From NCBI GenBank assembly GCA_013398615.1, contig VZSR01003807.1, positions 41,193,182 through 41,257,181 of the forward strand: a stretch of DNA of 64,000 bases, read 5' to 3'. Positions 1 through 12,205 of this stretch are shown piece by piece. A program made the translations under genes and the position numbers. Under the pieces are notes generated by a model that did not search any database, was not told the DNA's origin, and saw nothing but the letters and a program-made list of their open reading frames with translations. How positions within the stretch are numbered: position 1 is the first letter of the stretch; each line of letters opens with the position of its first letter. This stretch comes from Brachypodius melanocephalos (taxonomy: Eukaryota > Chordata > Aves > Passeriformes > Pycnonotidae).

Positions 1-530
1 AGTATCATGGCTCCATGGATCCCACTGGCATCCTGGTGATCCACTCCACCTGGTCTTCCTGGTGGTGAAGGTCCCCCAAAAGCACAGAATCCCATGAGTT
101 AATATACGCTCAGGCCAGGTGACAATGTCCAGGTATGTCCTCCCTGGAGGGGCACAGGAGGGAAGTCTCTTGCAACAGACTCTGGATCTGTTGCATTACC
201 TGCAATCCTGGGGTGCAAGGCCTCTGGGGAGCACTTTGGGGGCTCTTTGATAGGATTATGACACCTCCTTATCTGCCTCTCACATGAATGTCCCATGGAT
301 GTGGCGGGTGGGGTTTGGGGTTCCACAGCTGGGCCAGTCTGCCTAAGGGAGGATGGGTGATCACTGCCTCTGACCAGAGGTTACACCTGAAACCTCCTCC
401 CCACATTGTTTCAGGAGGCAGGGGAGGAGCCTCTGTAAACCTGGCCTCTGCAGACTGTGGTCTCCCCCATCCCAAATTCAGCCAGAGGTGACTCTCAGCA
501 TGACTGCTGAGTTTGGTTCTCTTGTAGATG
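1..530. other. GC-richer block of unknown origin
   Basis: This stretch is clearly richer in G and C than the DNA that follows and has the look of an old interspersed repeat, but I do not recognise a family. Open frames of 67 to 75 codons occur on both strands and overlap each other, which is what GC-richer non-coding DNA gives by chance. No splice-flanked frame, LTR boundary or CR1 tail is visible. The block begins at the window edge, so it may be the end of a longer element. Confidence 0.3.
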
Positions 531-779
531 CATTGCTTTCCCTAAGCCTTTTTTGTTTTTTCCTGGGCCTGGTGATTGAAGAATGGGTTTCCATTTATCC
601 AATCTCAGTAGTTTGACTTTCAACCCAAAGTTGCGGTCAGGTGTCCTTTAGGGAGGAATGGCCTTTTTTATACAGGTTAAGACTTTACATCAACATTTGA
701 GGCATCAGCTATTTCAGTCTGTGACAGCAGCTCACCTGCAGCTGGCCAAGCACATTTGGCCTTTCTGGCCTCGAGAAAA

Positions 780-1750
780 GCAAGGGCATCTTTTATGGAC
801 TGGTCTCTTCTTCAAGATGCATTAGAGGAGAATAGCAACCCTAAATCCTACTTTAAGAGTGCTGAGCCAGGAGAAATGTAGCAATAGAGGACTTCTTGCT
901 GAGTTTTATGTGTTCTGGAAACATTTTTGCTGAGAAAAGATAACCTGGGTGTCATGGTGAGCATGCTTAGGTTAGGCAGTTGAGCAAGCTGAGTGGGGAA
1001 TTCTGACACCTCACTTTCCAAGGAAAGGAAAGGGAAATCTACACCCTTGACTGTTGAATACACTAGCAGAATTCCTTGTGAGTCCACCCTATACAAAGAC
1101 ATCTTCAAATTATCTTTTGTTCAAAAGGCTTCAGGAAATCATACTCTAGAATGCTCATGGGAAAAGAAACACTGAGTATGACACAATCTTTGGTACAGAG
1201 CACCACAGCCAGGTTTTTATGTCTCACAGTTTTATACCCACACCCAGCTGCTGCCAGCATGGAAGATGCTTCCAGTGACTTTGCCAAAACCTCACAGCAC
1301 AAAAATGCCATGGTAAATAAGTATGGCTCATGCACAGCCATGATCCATCTGCCATGGCTTTTGCAGAAATGCAGCCAATTCATTTCAGGCCTAAAATGAG
1401 CACTGACACCTGCAGGTGCCAGGAGAATACTTAGGAACTGCTTTTTTCCCTTTACTGTGATGCATGGACTTATACAAAAATGAAAGATCCCCTCAAAACT
1501 GCCCTCCTGCTTCTGGCCACGCTGCCCCTGCACCTTGCAGCAAGAGGCAGAGAGCTCAGCACAGCAGCTGAACAAGCCATGGTACCAGGCAAGACAAGAG
1601 TAGCCCAGACAGGCTGGGAGCAGCATGGACAGCTGGACAGCTGAGAAGCCTGAGCTCGCTCCAGTCGAAGTGTGACCTTGCTGAAATTGAATTAAATCAC
1701 AGGCATGCATAAAAAGTGGTAAATGGAGGTATGGCTTTGCAATCACAGAA
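780..1750 (-). other. Unassigned block with a 213-codon minus-strand open frame
   Basis: The longest open frame of the window runs on the minus strand from 1746 to 1105 (213 codons), and a second frame (86 codons) follows at 1108-848 in another phase. The predicted peptide is rich in Cys, Ser and Leu and shows no domain, signal or repeat that I recognise. A TATA-like GTATAAA lies on the minus strand at 1237-1231, inside the frame, which fits an old LTR or other regulatory repeat better than a gene. With roughly 6000 possible frames in 64 kb, one open frame of this length in a GC-richer patch is not a strong surprise. I treat it as non-coding unless transcripts or conservation show otherwise. 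Confidence 0.2.
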
Positions 1751-2239
1751 AAGGTGGCAAGTTCTGTCTCCAGTAAGATGATTCACAACAGAAATTAGTA
1801 CAGCAGTGGGACCAAGGAAAAACTAATTTTCAATACAGCAAAAAGCTGTGATTTCTGAAGCAACTAGATGCAAAACAAAAAACTGATTAGTAGTTTGAAA
1901 GGAGTGACTAATCAAACTGCCTGAAAATAAACCTGAGCTGAGACTTCAGAAGTGCAGAAATGTTAGCATAACTGAGAATCTGCTCAGAAGAGGAAAATGT
2001 GCTTTAAATAAGCAAGGCAGACCAAAAGCATTTGGAGATCATGCCAGCAGTTGCTTAATAATTTACATATTAAGTCAGAGAGAGGTCTTAGAAGAACCCT
2101 TTCCTTTACCAAGCTCAAATGAAAAGTAGATGTGACCAATCTAGAATAGCACCAGTGTGCTTTGTCCACAGATCCTCACTGCTCATTTTTCTGTAATTTA
2201 GAAAATACAGAAATTTATACAGTTTATATACAGGGGAAC
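1751..2239. other. Gene-free stretch, nothing recognised
   Basis: AT-rich sequence between the unassigned block and the CR1 copy. I see no repeat tail, splice-flanked frame or RNA gene. If the CR1 to its right once had a 3' half, this is where it should have been, and no trace of it is visible by eye. Confidence 0.5.
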
Positions 2240-3480
2240 TAAGCATAGCAGGAGGTTTGACCGTGTCATAGAAGGAAGTCATGTTAGTCAAGCAGGACCT
2301 GCATTTCCTAAACCCATGCTGGCTGAGTCTGATCCCCTGTTTTCTGCATGTGATGGCACCCAAGATGATTCTCTTCATGACCTTCCCCAGCATCCAGGTC
2401 AGCCCAACAGACCTGTAGCTCCCTAAATCCTCCTTCTGAACCTTCTTGTAAATGGCCATCGTCATGATAAGACTCTGTCAACTAGACTCCTAAAGAGATT
2501 TCTGCCCCCAAGAAGTCCAAGGCAACTGTCTGTTCTGCTATCTCCAGTCCATATGAGAATGGAAAAATCTCATTTGATAACCACTAAGAGGTCTTCAACC
2601 ATCACAGCACTCACCAGTCATTTTCTGCTCACAAGCAGCGGGTCCAGCAGTGCACCTTCCCCAACTGGCTTCTTTTCCAGCTGCGACAGGAAGTTATCCC
2701 ACACCCACTCCAGGAACCTCCTGAACTGTTTCCTCTCTGCTGTCTTGTATTTCCAGCAGATGTCTGGTAAGCTGAAGTTCCCCATAAGAACAAGGGTTAG
2801 GGATTGTAAGACTTCTCCCGGCTGCTTATAAAATATTCATCCTAATTGAGTAGTCAGAATAGACTCCTACCAGAATATCTGCTTTGTTACCCTTTTCCCT
2901 GATTCTAACCCAAAAACACTCAGTTCTATCTTCACCATCATCAAGCCCCAGGCAATGTAGACACTCCCTAACACACAGGGCTACCCCACCACATCTTCCT
3001 TGCTTGTCCCTTCTGAAGAGTTTATAGCCATTGCAGCACTCCTGTTCAGTGAGTCATCTCACCATGTTTCCATGATGACACTATGTCACAGTTTTCCTAC
3101 TCTATCATGGCTTTCCACTCCTCTTGTCTGTTACCCATGCTGTGTGCCTTGCTGTAGATGCACTACAGCTGGGTGATTGATCCCACCACGTTTTTGGGTG
3201 GAGAAGCCCACATAGTTCCTAATGTGACCATTCTCAGGTGTATCTGTGGCTTCTGACACTTAAATAACTCTTGCAGCTTTGCTCAAAGGATCTACATTTC
3301 CTATCTCCACTGAGACAGCAGACCAAAGACCTCATCAACACTGTCCCTCAAACACTGGTGTGCCACTCCAGGCTTAACTCTAGCAAGCCTGGGTTTCCCC
3401 CTTCCCCCTTCAAATCTAGTTTAAAGCTCTTTCAATGAGACCTGCTGACTACCGTCTTTTTCCCTTTTGAGAGAGGAAGA
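2240..3480 (-). mobile_element. CR1 LINE fragment: endonuclease plus partial reverse transcriptase, internally deleted
   Basis: Read on the minus strand this is the ORF2 region of an avian CR1 non-LTR retrotransposon. From about 3480 leftwards come the start of the endonuclease part, a block with SMGNRQEE (about 3150-3110), the core LMGNFS near 2780, where CR1 normally has GDFN, and then LPDICWK. The frame is broken by stops and small indels. Near 2470 the sequence jumps from the end of the endonuclease region (peptide like LVDRV) straight to reverse transcriptase (AIYKKVQKED, then LSQHGFRKCRSCLTNMTSFYD at about 2340-2260), so several hundred bases of a full-length element are missing. Similarity stops near 2240, before the YXDD part of the polymerase. 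The copy cannot be active. The call is from remembered CR1 features; the exact subfamily is not assigned. Confidence 0.85.
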
Positions 3481-6417
3481 ATTCATTGTGAATCCCTGTG
3501 TTACGTCCCTTGCTCCTTTAGTCAGCTTCTCCTCCATCTTGTCTTCTTTCAATTTTCTCCAACATTTTTATTTTCTCCTTCTACTTACTCCTGTCCTAGC
3601 TGACATAATTACATTCTTCATGGTAAAATTAATTTGGCATTAACATAGTTAATGCTTGCAGCAGTGGCAGCTCTAATGTTTATAACCCACAGAATCTTCA
3701 AAAGAAAATTTCCTTATATCTGTTTGTTGTTTCTGTGTGCCCACACCCATAACACAACAGAGGTTTAAGAGAACTATATTGTACAAAAGATCAGCGTAGC
3801 TTAGTCACAGCCAAAGTAATAGTAACAAGACATGAATGTCAGAAAAAAAGAGAAAAAATTGCTTATTGCCATGAAAAGGACCATATTATTTTCCCCTTTG
3901 TGCCTTTCTGTGCTCAGCATAGGCTGATATATGTCCAGCTCTGTGAGCTTGGGATGACCAGTGAAATCCCAGGGCATGCTGACCTTGCAAACACAAATGT
4001 TGAAGAATTAGGTGGTGCATTTAAGAGCTGTTTTAAATATACACATCTGAGGAGATGAGCTACAAGTTTGTACCAGGTTTGCAATACTCCCTGTTGCATT
4101 ATGCCACTATTGCATGTCACTATTGAGACAGACAAAAAAATTCATCTCCATCTGCAAAAACCCCTCGTTTTGATTCAGTTTCTTCTCTGAATGGTGATCA
4201 CCCAATGAGATGATGCAAAAACAGTGAATTTCTAGCCCCAAATTTTGCTTTATCTGAATGCAAGCTTAAGGAGACCACGTGGCATAAGTTACACAGGTCA
4301 CATTTGGAAATTATTCTTCCTAATTTTATACAAAAATATTGATTTCTGCACAGCCTGAAGGAGGCATGTGGATCACAAAATTTAAAAACAAACAAAAAAC
4401 TAAAGTAAGAGATGCACTTGATGCTTTCCAATGGAAAGTTAAAAACCTCCCCTTGGAACAGGTTTCTTGGAACATAGTGTTTTTATAGGACTGTGAAGAG
4501 AACAAAGAACCTCTTGTCTCCAGCTAGTCACCTCATAACAATAGAGATGAGGGCAGCTAATCTTCACTGTTTTCTAAAAGCTCTCTGGGCTCTTGAAATG
4601 ATTTGGCAGCTTCTATGCTGTTCATCCTGCCCAAATTATGAATATTCACAATGTGCTCTCACTGGATCACTCACCCCTTTACTGAAGGATGGTTTTGCAG
4701 ATGCACATTCCCTCTGTCTCATTGAGCTAATCTGTAAATAACGGTGGATTGTGCACTGGAAGTTTGCATCTGCACTAGTTATACGATTATTGTGCTGTGG
4801 CCAGTCATTCCCTCAGTGATTAACCATTCATCCAACCATCCATTGAACTGGCACAGGCAGGGGCTTAAGGGGATCCTCTTGCAGTTCCTTGGAATCTTCT
4901 AACAGACAGATAATGAGCAGAAAGGACAAAGAGTAGAATACAAGATATCCATGGCATCTGTCATTTTTAACCAAGCAGTCTTCTCTTTCAGAAACACAGA
5001 CATGAAAACGCAGACACAAGGGTCTCCCTCGTCCTTTCTTTTTCCAGTAATCGTAATAATTAAGCTGTGACTCTTTGTTCCTGGTTCAAGCTTTATTTTA
5101 TGGTTAATAACTGCAGTCTTCCTTGAAAAACATCAGAACAGGCTTTTCTCCATCTGATATTTTTGTGCTCTGAAACACTCCTTACTCAGACCAAATGGAA
5201 GCACTCAGAGAGCCTAAAATATGGTATCTAAAAGAAAGCTATTTAAAAACACCCAGTAGAAGCAGTTCATGAAAGGCATGTGGCATAAAGTCCACAAATT
5301 TTCACATTACTCATAGAATTCACCCCAAGTTAAAAAAGGAGATGGTGCTCATAATTAGCAGACACAGGCTTGGACTTATTGTACTGATGTAATGAAAGAA
5401 CTTATGAAATGGTAGGAGCATGCAATCCAGGCCAACAATGTGTAATGCAATTTTTGTAGAAATTAGAATGTAAGGAGGGAGAAAAAGGGTAAGCATAAGG
5501 CTGGACAGCTACAGGAAACTGCTACATCTAAACAAATAGTGATGGTAAAGGTCAATCTGAATATGACATTTGGCCAAAGCAAAATCAAAGAGCTAGTTAA
5601 GTAACAATAGTTGTCACAGAACTTTTAGTCTATAAAAGGGTTTTTTCGAATTTATTTGTTTTGTTTAAAGAGATTCTTGTATCAGTTTTAATCTTTCTAA
5701 TACATCAATAATGCTTTGAAGACTGTTATTTTACTGACAGCATCAAGGCTCTACAAGGACCTTTTCTATAATTGAGTTTACATATGAACAAATGTGGAAA
5801 AGGTGTCAAATTTGAGAGTTTCAGATGAAGGCTGACATCCTATTGTCAATATTTTCATAGAAGAAACTTTGTGTTTTGAAGGACAAATATTTATTGATAC
5901 AAGATTTATATGGAAGCATATTAGCCAGGTCAATCCAATATCAGAAGGAGGTAAAATGTGGATGCAATTTACTACAGAAGAAAGGTCTGGGTCTGCTGTA
6001 GGGCTAATAGCATCTGTCAGTTTTATGTAGGTCTCTCAGATACCCTACATGCTCTAAAATGTGACTGGATGTCTATTTTTAGGCACTCACATTTCTTGAT
6101 CATGCTCAATCCTTTTCACATTAGTTCTCCACTCTCTAAAATCCATTTCAAAGTAAAACTTCTGTTTTAGTACCAGGGTTCCCTCTACATTGGTAGGATT
6201 TTCTGTCATATCAGAACAAAAGACACATGAAGTAAAAGAAAAATGGAAGTTACCATGATCTCAGAAAATGTTCTCTCACAATGTTGCTCAAAAAACTCAT
6301 CTTAGCCTTTATGACTGATCTGAAGAAGGAGAGAGAGATTGGTTGATCAAATACAGTACTGCATATAGTTTTAAAAATCAAACTCAATAAAAATACAGCA
6401 GTAATAATTTATCAGTC

Positions 6418-6432
6418 AAAAAAAAAAAAAAA
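6418..6432. repeat. Poly-A run (15)
   Basis: Uninterrupted run of 15 A. It follows AT-rich sequence containing CAATAAAAA upstream (about 6383-6395), but no retrocopied body is recognisable on either side, so it is recorded only as a homopolymer. Confidence 0.9.
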
Positions 6433-7669
6433 CAAAATGGGATACAGACGGAGAATTTTTTTGCTTTGTAATGGTGACACAAAAAAACCCTATGACTCTC
6501 AATTGGTCCCTTTGGTGACATGAGCAGGTCACTGTCCAGACAGGTAACAAAAAGTATATCAGCTATGTGAGTCGTGACAATTCAAGCCCTTCAATGAAGT
6601 CCTTAAACATTCATTTAATTAAAGTCCCATTGATTTCAAGATCTTTTATGCTAAGCATTTGGGCTAGTGCTTTGTTGATTCATTAGATGATAAAGTCATT
6701 TCAGTCAATACAAATGTTTTAGGGGAGTAATTACATCTGCTCAGGCAGACAGAATTGAGAGATAAAATACAACTGGAGGTAATGATATAAAATAAAACTA
6801 GAGACAGTGAAAGGAGAAATAGCACATACATTTTTAAATTGAGGGTCACTATGCACCAGCACCAGAATATCTGACTTTTCCCTTTTTAAAGTCATCATGT
6901 CAAGACAGATGAAGTTTAAATTCTATTTAATTGTATTTCATTTTTAACGTTGCTCAGAATCTCATAAATCCTTCCAGTATTAAAGCCTATATATTAAATC
7001 CTTTGACACTGATATATTGCATGCCTATACATTAAAACCTGTACATTATATCCTGAATTCAAAGTTCATGGTTTAGTTCTGAGTTATTTGAAAGCCTCTT
7101 CAAAGAAACCCCATATTTCATTACAACTTCTTGATAATACTGCATGTTTCTATTTTTAAAATTGCATTGTTATATTAAGGATTCAATTTAGTGATCGGTA
7201 CTCACCAGTGTAGAACTACAGGAACTATTCAGAAAGTGTATGGAATCGTCAGAACTCCAAGCACTTGCAAACACTAACTGTGCAGTTCTGCCTGTGATAA
7301 AATGGTGAACTTACAGGTAATGCTCTCTCTCCGCTCCTTAGTCTGAAAAAAACTGTAATGTTTTGCAAAAGCACTTTTAATCTAGATTATTTGGTGTTCA
7401 GAAGGCCTCATGCACTGTAAATGCTGTAGCTATGGCTGCAAGTAATGCTAATACTAAAGTGGTTTGCACTCACATGCCTTCAGCTGGAGTTATCTTATGA
7501 TCAGTAAAAATAACATGCTGGAAAGCTTGTATAGAATTTTATATTTCAAAAGAATTTGTCAGAATAGAAGTCCCCATTCTACTTTCTATTGGCACTGGAC
7601 TCTGCTGACTTTCAAATTTAACATTAGAAGATTATTCCATCCCTTACCCTGCATTATAAGTTTTTCTAC

Positions 7670-7673
<4 letters not shown>

Positions 7674-7700
<27 letters not shown>
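7674..7700. repeat. Poly-T run (27)
   Basis: Uninterrupted run of 27 T, the longest homopolymer in the window. It could be the reversed poly-A tail of a retrocopy, but the flanking DNA shows no recognisable gene remnant and no obvious flanking direct repeat. Length is likely to vary between individuals and to be uncertain in the assembly. Confidence 0.95.
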
Positions 7701-7705
<5 letters not shown>

Positions 7706-9390
7706 CATTACTCCAGCATTACCACAGAGTTATCTTTTCCCTTAGCCCTGTTCCCAAAACCCATTTTGGCATGAAAAGAGCAGAAGCATGTGCATGAAAA
7801 TGAAGATGCAGCAGTTGCCACTTCCACAGTCTGTGCATGAAAAGAACAAGACACGCATAGCCAGTTTTAATCAGATTTCAGTCTTATTTTCAGTAGTATT
7901 TGCCTAATATTCTTGCATTGTAGCTACCCCACAATAGTTATTGTGCCTATTGACAACACAACATGAAACAAACTACCTTAATACCAACAAATAAATGTAA
8001 CTTCAAACTAATGAGAAAATGTGAAGATCTAAAATGTTGCAAGTTTTCCAACAGTGTATTATTTTATGCAGAGTGGTAAAATACACTCAACTCTGCAAAA
8101 ACAGATAATGCCTCTAGGAGAACAGCATGCCTGAATGCACCAAAACAGAAAAAGTGATGGACCAATGGGAAAAGGAATGAGCTATTCAGAGAAGCAAAGC
8201 TAAAACCAAGCAATTAAATTGGCAAAAATGAGAAAACAAAAAGAAAGAAATGGAAATATAAAAGGCTATAATGCAACTCAAAACTTTTAAAGTTAAATAC
8301 ATAATTTAATTAGGAGAAAGTTAAAATCCAACACAACAATTTTTAAGATTTATTTCCGTATATATTGTAGACTTGTGAGATAATAACTACACTGTCTTAT
8401 ATAAGTTTTTAAGGACTCTTATACTGTTATTTTTGTACCTCAAGACATGCATTTGAGAAAGAATGATGAGCTCAGTAATTTTGGGGGGTCTAAGATGCCT
8501 AAAAGATTTCTTTACTCAGTAAAATACTTTCAAGAGTCTTATTAGCAGAGGACATAGTCTGTATTGCCCTCTCCCAAGGGCTCCCAAGTCTGGAGAAATG
8601 AGCAGCTGGAGAGGTGCAATGTCTGAGAATTCTCGGGGTTATTTTCACCTACAAATGAATTTGTATGCTTTATTTGTATGCTTTGGTTCCCTAAGCAAAG
8701 GGAAAAAACAAACCTTTAATTTTTTCATCCAGAGCTCAAATACTATTAATAAAGAGTACATTTCTTCTTTTTATACCAACTTTTTTCCCCCTCAGCATTG
8801 TTAACATTGACCATTTAGGGTATATTTATATAAAGAAGAAAATCCTTTTCATGCAAATCAGATCAGTAGTAGTGATTGGGACAGAAAATCAATAGGGGAA
8901 AATAGCAATACTTTGGCAAAGAGAAGAAAGAGATTGCTAAATATTGTTTGCTGCCACATTCCTTGCTTGTTACTGTCCCACATCCAAGATAACGAAAATT
9001 AAATTCTAGGCATCAGTCTCCGTCTTATGTTCTTTAAAATATGTTGACATAGTTATCACCTAGGAAATAATGGAGGGAAAATTAGGACCTAAAGGGAGAA
9101 AAAAAATTAGGAAGTCAAAGAAGAAAAAAGATCTCCTTCCTTTATTTTTTTTTCCTGTGGAATAATGGAAAAATGTTACTGAAAATGCTGAACAGCTCTG
9201 GTTACTGTATTTCACAGAAATGAATGTCTAGGCACTCACACCGGAAAAGCGCAGTTGCATGACTGATAAGTTGAAATATAATTCTTGAAATTGTTCAGCA
9301 TTTTTCTTTTTCTGTTTCAGAACGCAGCAGTAAGAAAATATGTAACAAATTACTTGCATTTTTTTTTCTTTTTTTTTTACATATGTACAC

Positions 9391-9453
9391 ATCTGTATGG
9401 CCCTGGTCTGGATTAATCCGTTTCAAATAAACTTTTAAGGCTGTCATACAGAT
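9391..9453. other. Inverted repeat flanking a GGATTAATCC palindrome
   Basis: Perfect 9-base arms, ATCTGTATG (9391-9399) and CATACAGAT (9445-9453), enclose the 10-base palindrome GGATTAATCC (9410-9419). The palindrome has the form of a paired OTX/PITX-type homeodomain site (established motif class). Nine-base inverted repeats with loops of this size are expected several times by chance in 64 kb, so only the combination is of mild interest. Function is not shown. Confidence 0.3.
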
Positions 9454-9633
9454 AGAGCCTGCCCTAGACAGACACAGGGTGGGTGGCTGCCTCTGGAAGC
9501 AGACTGCTTGGAGAAAGATTTTTCCTCATTAGGCAGGTGCTGGCTCTGCTCTGCTTTCACCATTGCCTTTTCCCAGCTTCCCCAAACCGTGCTATCAACA
9601 TAACATTTGATATTGCTGCCATTTATGATGAGG

Positions 9634-9648
9634 AAAAAAAAAAAAAAA
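9634..9648. repeat. Poly-A run (15)
   Basis: Uninterrupted run of 15 A in AT-rich DNA. No associated retrocopy was recognised. Confidence 0.9.
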
Positions 9649-10945
9649 GCCTTATCTTTGTCTTCCTTGAGGTGACAGAATTCAAGTTTCCTCAGACTTC
9701 TGAGAAGCTTTGGATCAGGCCTGCTTCACCATTCCTACTTGCAAACAGGAGCAAATAAGTTCCCAGCACATATTTAGGGCTGCAAAACTCCATTTATCAG
9801 TCTGGTGTAAAGTCAGTAAATACAGCACCCATAAGTTCTTACACAGGGAAAGAATTATGCCAAACAATTATATTAGAATAATGAATACAACAGAGATTGC
9901 ACTCTTTATTTACATGTCAATTTACTTTTGAAGAGGAAAATGAGGGTTAACATCTCCAGAGGTTAAGATCCAGATCAAAATTACTGAGTAATTTTCATAA
10001 GCATTGTGTTATTATTTGAGATTTTGTTTTTCATTGATTGTTTCACATTTGAATAAGAATATCATAATTTTATGTTATTATATTTTCCCTACATTATAGA
10101 AGTGTTCCTTCAAATTCCTACTGCTATAGAAATGCTTTTAAAGTTATTTTGTTTTATAACAAATCATTATCATTATCATTCCTTTTTCTATATTTGACCA
10201 TGTTCAGATTATTCAGGATTAATACCATTGCAACACATTTCAGAATATTCATTAATTTTGATTCCTGAACATCTGGCAATCTGGCAATAAAATTACTAAA
10301 AGCAAACAAGATTTGTTAGTTAGACTCCTCAGACACAAGCATTCAAACAGAAGTGAAATCCAATAAATGCAAATTGAAAAGACTGCTGGCACTTTGAAAC
10401 CAAAATTATCTTCTAATACAAAGTTAGTTCTATGGCCTGTAACTGCCTTTTAATTTCTGAGCTCCTCCATGAGCTCTGAGGATTTTTACAATAACTTTTA
10501 TGTGTTTTAAAATTCTACTTTTGCTGCAACATGAAAGATCTACAGTAGCTGCAAATTAAAAACTTTTTATTATCCATATATGCAAGGAATCAGAGGAGAT
10601 TGGTTGCAAGTATAATGATTCCAAACATAGTTTAAAGTATCAATAAAAAGAAAGCTACCATTTAATTATCTTAAATCTTTCATTTACTTCTCATGGCAAA
10701 CATGCAAATATAATTATGTGATTATGTGACATATTTATTCAAATCCTTAGCTTTTGTTCAGTCCAGTGATCTGAAATTATGAGTAACTTAACTAGAGAGA
10801 AGTGATCAATTTGTGATTCATGTCAAGTTCCATTTGAAGCTGAAATTGGAATTGCACTTTTCCCTTAAAAGATTTTTTCCGTTGATCAGGATAAATTTTA
10901 GACCTAAAGCAAGTTTTCTAACTAGGAATATATTCACTGTAATTC

Positions 10946-11150
10946 CACAAACTCATGGAATTAACCAGGTTGGAAAAGACCTCTGAGATCATCGAGTGTC
11001 GCCTATGACCAAACACCACCACCATGAACTGGACCATGGCACTGAGTGCCACATCCAGTCTTTCTTTACACACTCCAGGGATGGTGACTCCACCACCTCC
11101 CTGGACAGCCTATTCCAATGCCCAATCACTCTTTCTGTTAAGAAATGTGA
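10946..11150 (-). mobile_element. CR1 LINE 3' end fragment
   Basis: Reverse-complement CR1 3' untranslated end. The degraded tail lies at the left (near 10946), followed by the landmarks GGTTGGAAAAGACCTCTGAG, ATCATCGAGT, CACCACCACCATG and CCAGGGATGGTGACTCCACC, and then the CTTTCTGTTAAGAAAT stretch, in the order of the common avian CR1 consensus as I remember it. The element is strongly 5' truncated, which is usual for CR1. The right boundary is approximate, because similarity fades after 11150. It carries no coding capacity. Confidence 0.88.
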
Positions 11151-12125
11151 CTAATTTAATCTCATATATTTGTAATTCAAGATTTTAATGCAACTAAGTA
11201 CCACCTCTGTTACCTCAATTCATTCATATATTTGGAAATTTCTGCCTTTCCAAGTCAGTTTTTGATGTTTTCAGTGGTCACAGCAGAATGCAATGCAGGT
11301 CTTCTGCATGTTCCACACCCAAGCTCTTTTTCCTGAAGTCAGCTGGAATTAGACTTGAGCCAGAGGACCAGCCAGCATGGGGGCAGTGTGGATGAACAGG
11401 CAGCCTGGGTGCCTTTTGCCACAAATACTAAATGAAGAGTTGAGGCTTTTATCATAGGCAGCTAATTATCACGAGCAGGTCATCTCCAACTCAGACTCAT
11501 TAGAGCACAAACATAACAACCTGGCTCTCTGCAGACTCCTGTTCAGTGCTGAACACAGCTCCCTTGCTTCTGCTGCCAGCTCATCTGATGAACAGCATTG
11601 CCATGTTTGCCCAGAGCAGATCCCGTGCCAACAAACCCTGAAGACCAAGGCTGGCTCTGCACCACAGCATGGAGTGGCATTTGCATTCGTGCTGTCCCCA
11701 GACCTGTTGGAGAGAACTGTGCACAGGGAGGCCCATAAGCATCTCTGCAGAGCCAGTTTCCATTCTGCAAGGCTGGCACTGAAACCAGAGCACCAAGTAC
11801 ATCCAGAGAATTCTGGGCAGAGCCCCGTGGCTGAGGCTGTACCACACACGCACATTGCACCAGTGGGGTGCATTTACTTGCATGCCACGCCAGGCTTACA
11901 GAGGCTCCTTGTGCTGGTCTGGAGCATGATGCAGAGATGCCTTTTCAGGGGCAGCTTGCAGGACAGTGCAATAATGCAGCCCACATGGCAGCTCTAGAAT
12001 AACCAGCCTTCCCGTTACCCAGGGAATTCTATCTCTCAGAGAAGTGAAGAGAGGACTACAGCAAGAGCAACATGTTTTTAGTGAGTGTTTCATGACTGAA
12101 CTCTCTAACTTGTTGTTATTTTTGT
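11151..12125. other. Gene-free stretch with a GC-richer block (11469-11997)
   Basis: The middle part is GC-richer than its surroundings and has overlapping open frames of 134, 105 and 100 codons in all three minus-strand phases, plus one of 107 codons on the plus strand. Several frames open together on both strands indicate a scarcity of stop trinucleotides rather than a gene. None of the peptides carries a recognisable domain. It may be an old interspersed repeat lying between two CR1 remnants. Confidence 0.3.
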
Positions 12126-12205
12126 CACAGAATCTGTAGGCTGGGAGAGACCTATGGAGGTAAATCACCCATTCGGACTCCTGTTCTAAGCAAGCCCAGC
12201 CCCCA
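12126..12205 (-). mobile_element. Degraded CR1-like 3' end
   Basis: CACAGAATCTGTAGGCTGGG followed by AGACCTATGGAGGT and, a little further, TCTAAGCAAGCCCAGC follows the order of a CR1 3' end in reverse orientation (tail, then the GGTTGGAAGGGACC-type block, then the 'guanine-pyrimidine' stretch after the ATC-TAGTCC block). Divergence is high and the match is short, so this is a weaker call than the other CR1 3' ends. Orientation follows from the tail at the left. Confidence 0.42.

Larger units (their letters stand above)
3481..10945. other. Long gene-free AT-rich stretch
   Basis: About 7.5 kb of mostly unique-looking AT-rich DNA. It holds an A run (6418-6432), a 27-base T run (7674-7700), an A run (9634-9648) and a small inverted repeat around a GGATTAATCC palindrome (9391-9453), listed separately. 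Open frames are all under about 95 codons with no recognisable product. No CR1 tail, LTR, tRNA or snRNA was seen. Confidence 0.55.

Noticed and set aside
7674..7700. Poly-T run as the reversed tail of a processed pseudogene
   Set aside because: No gene-like body and no flanking direct repeat could be recognised on either side.
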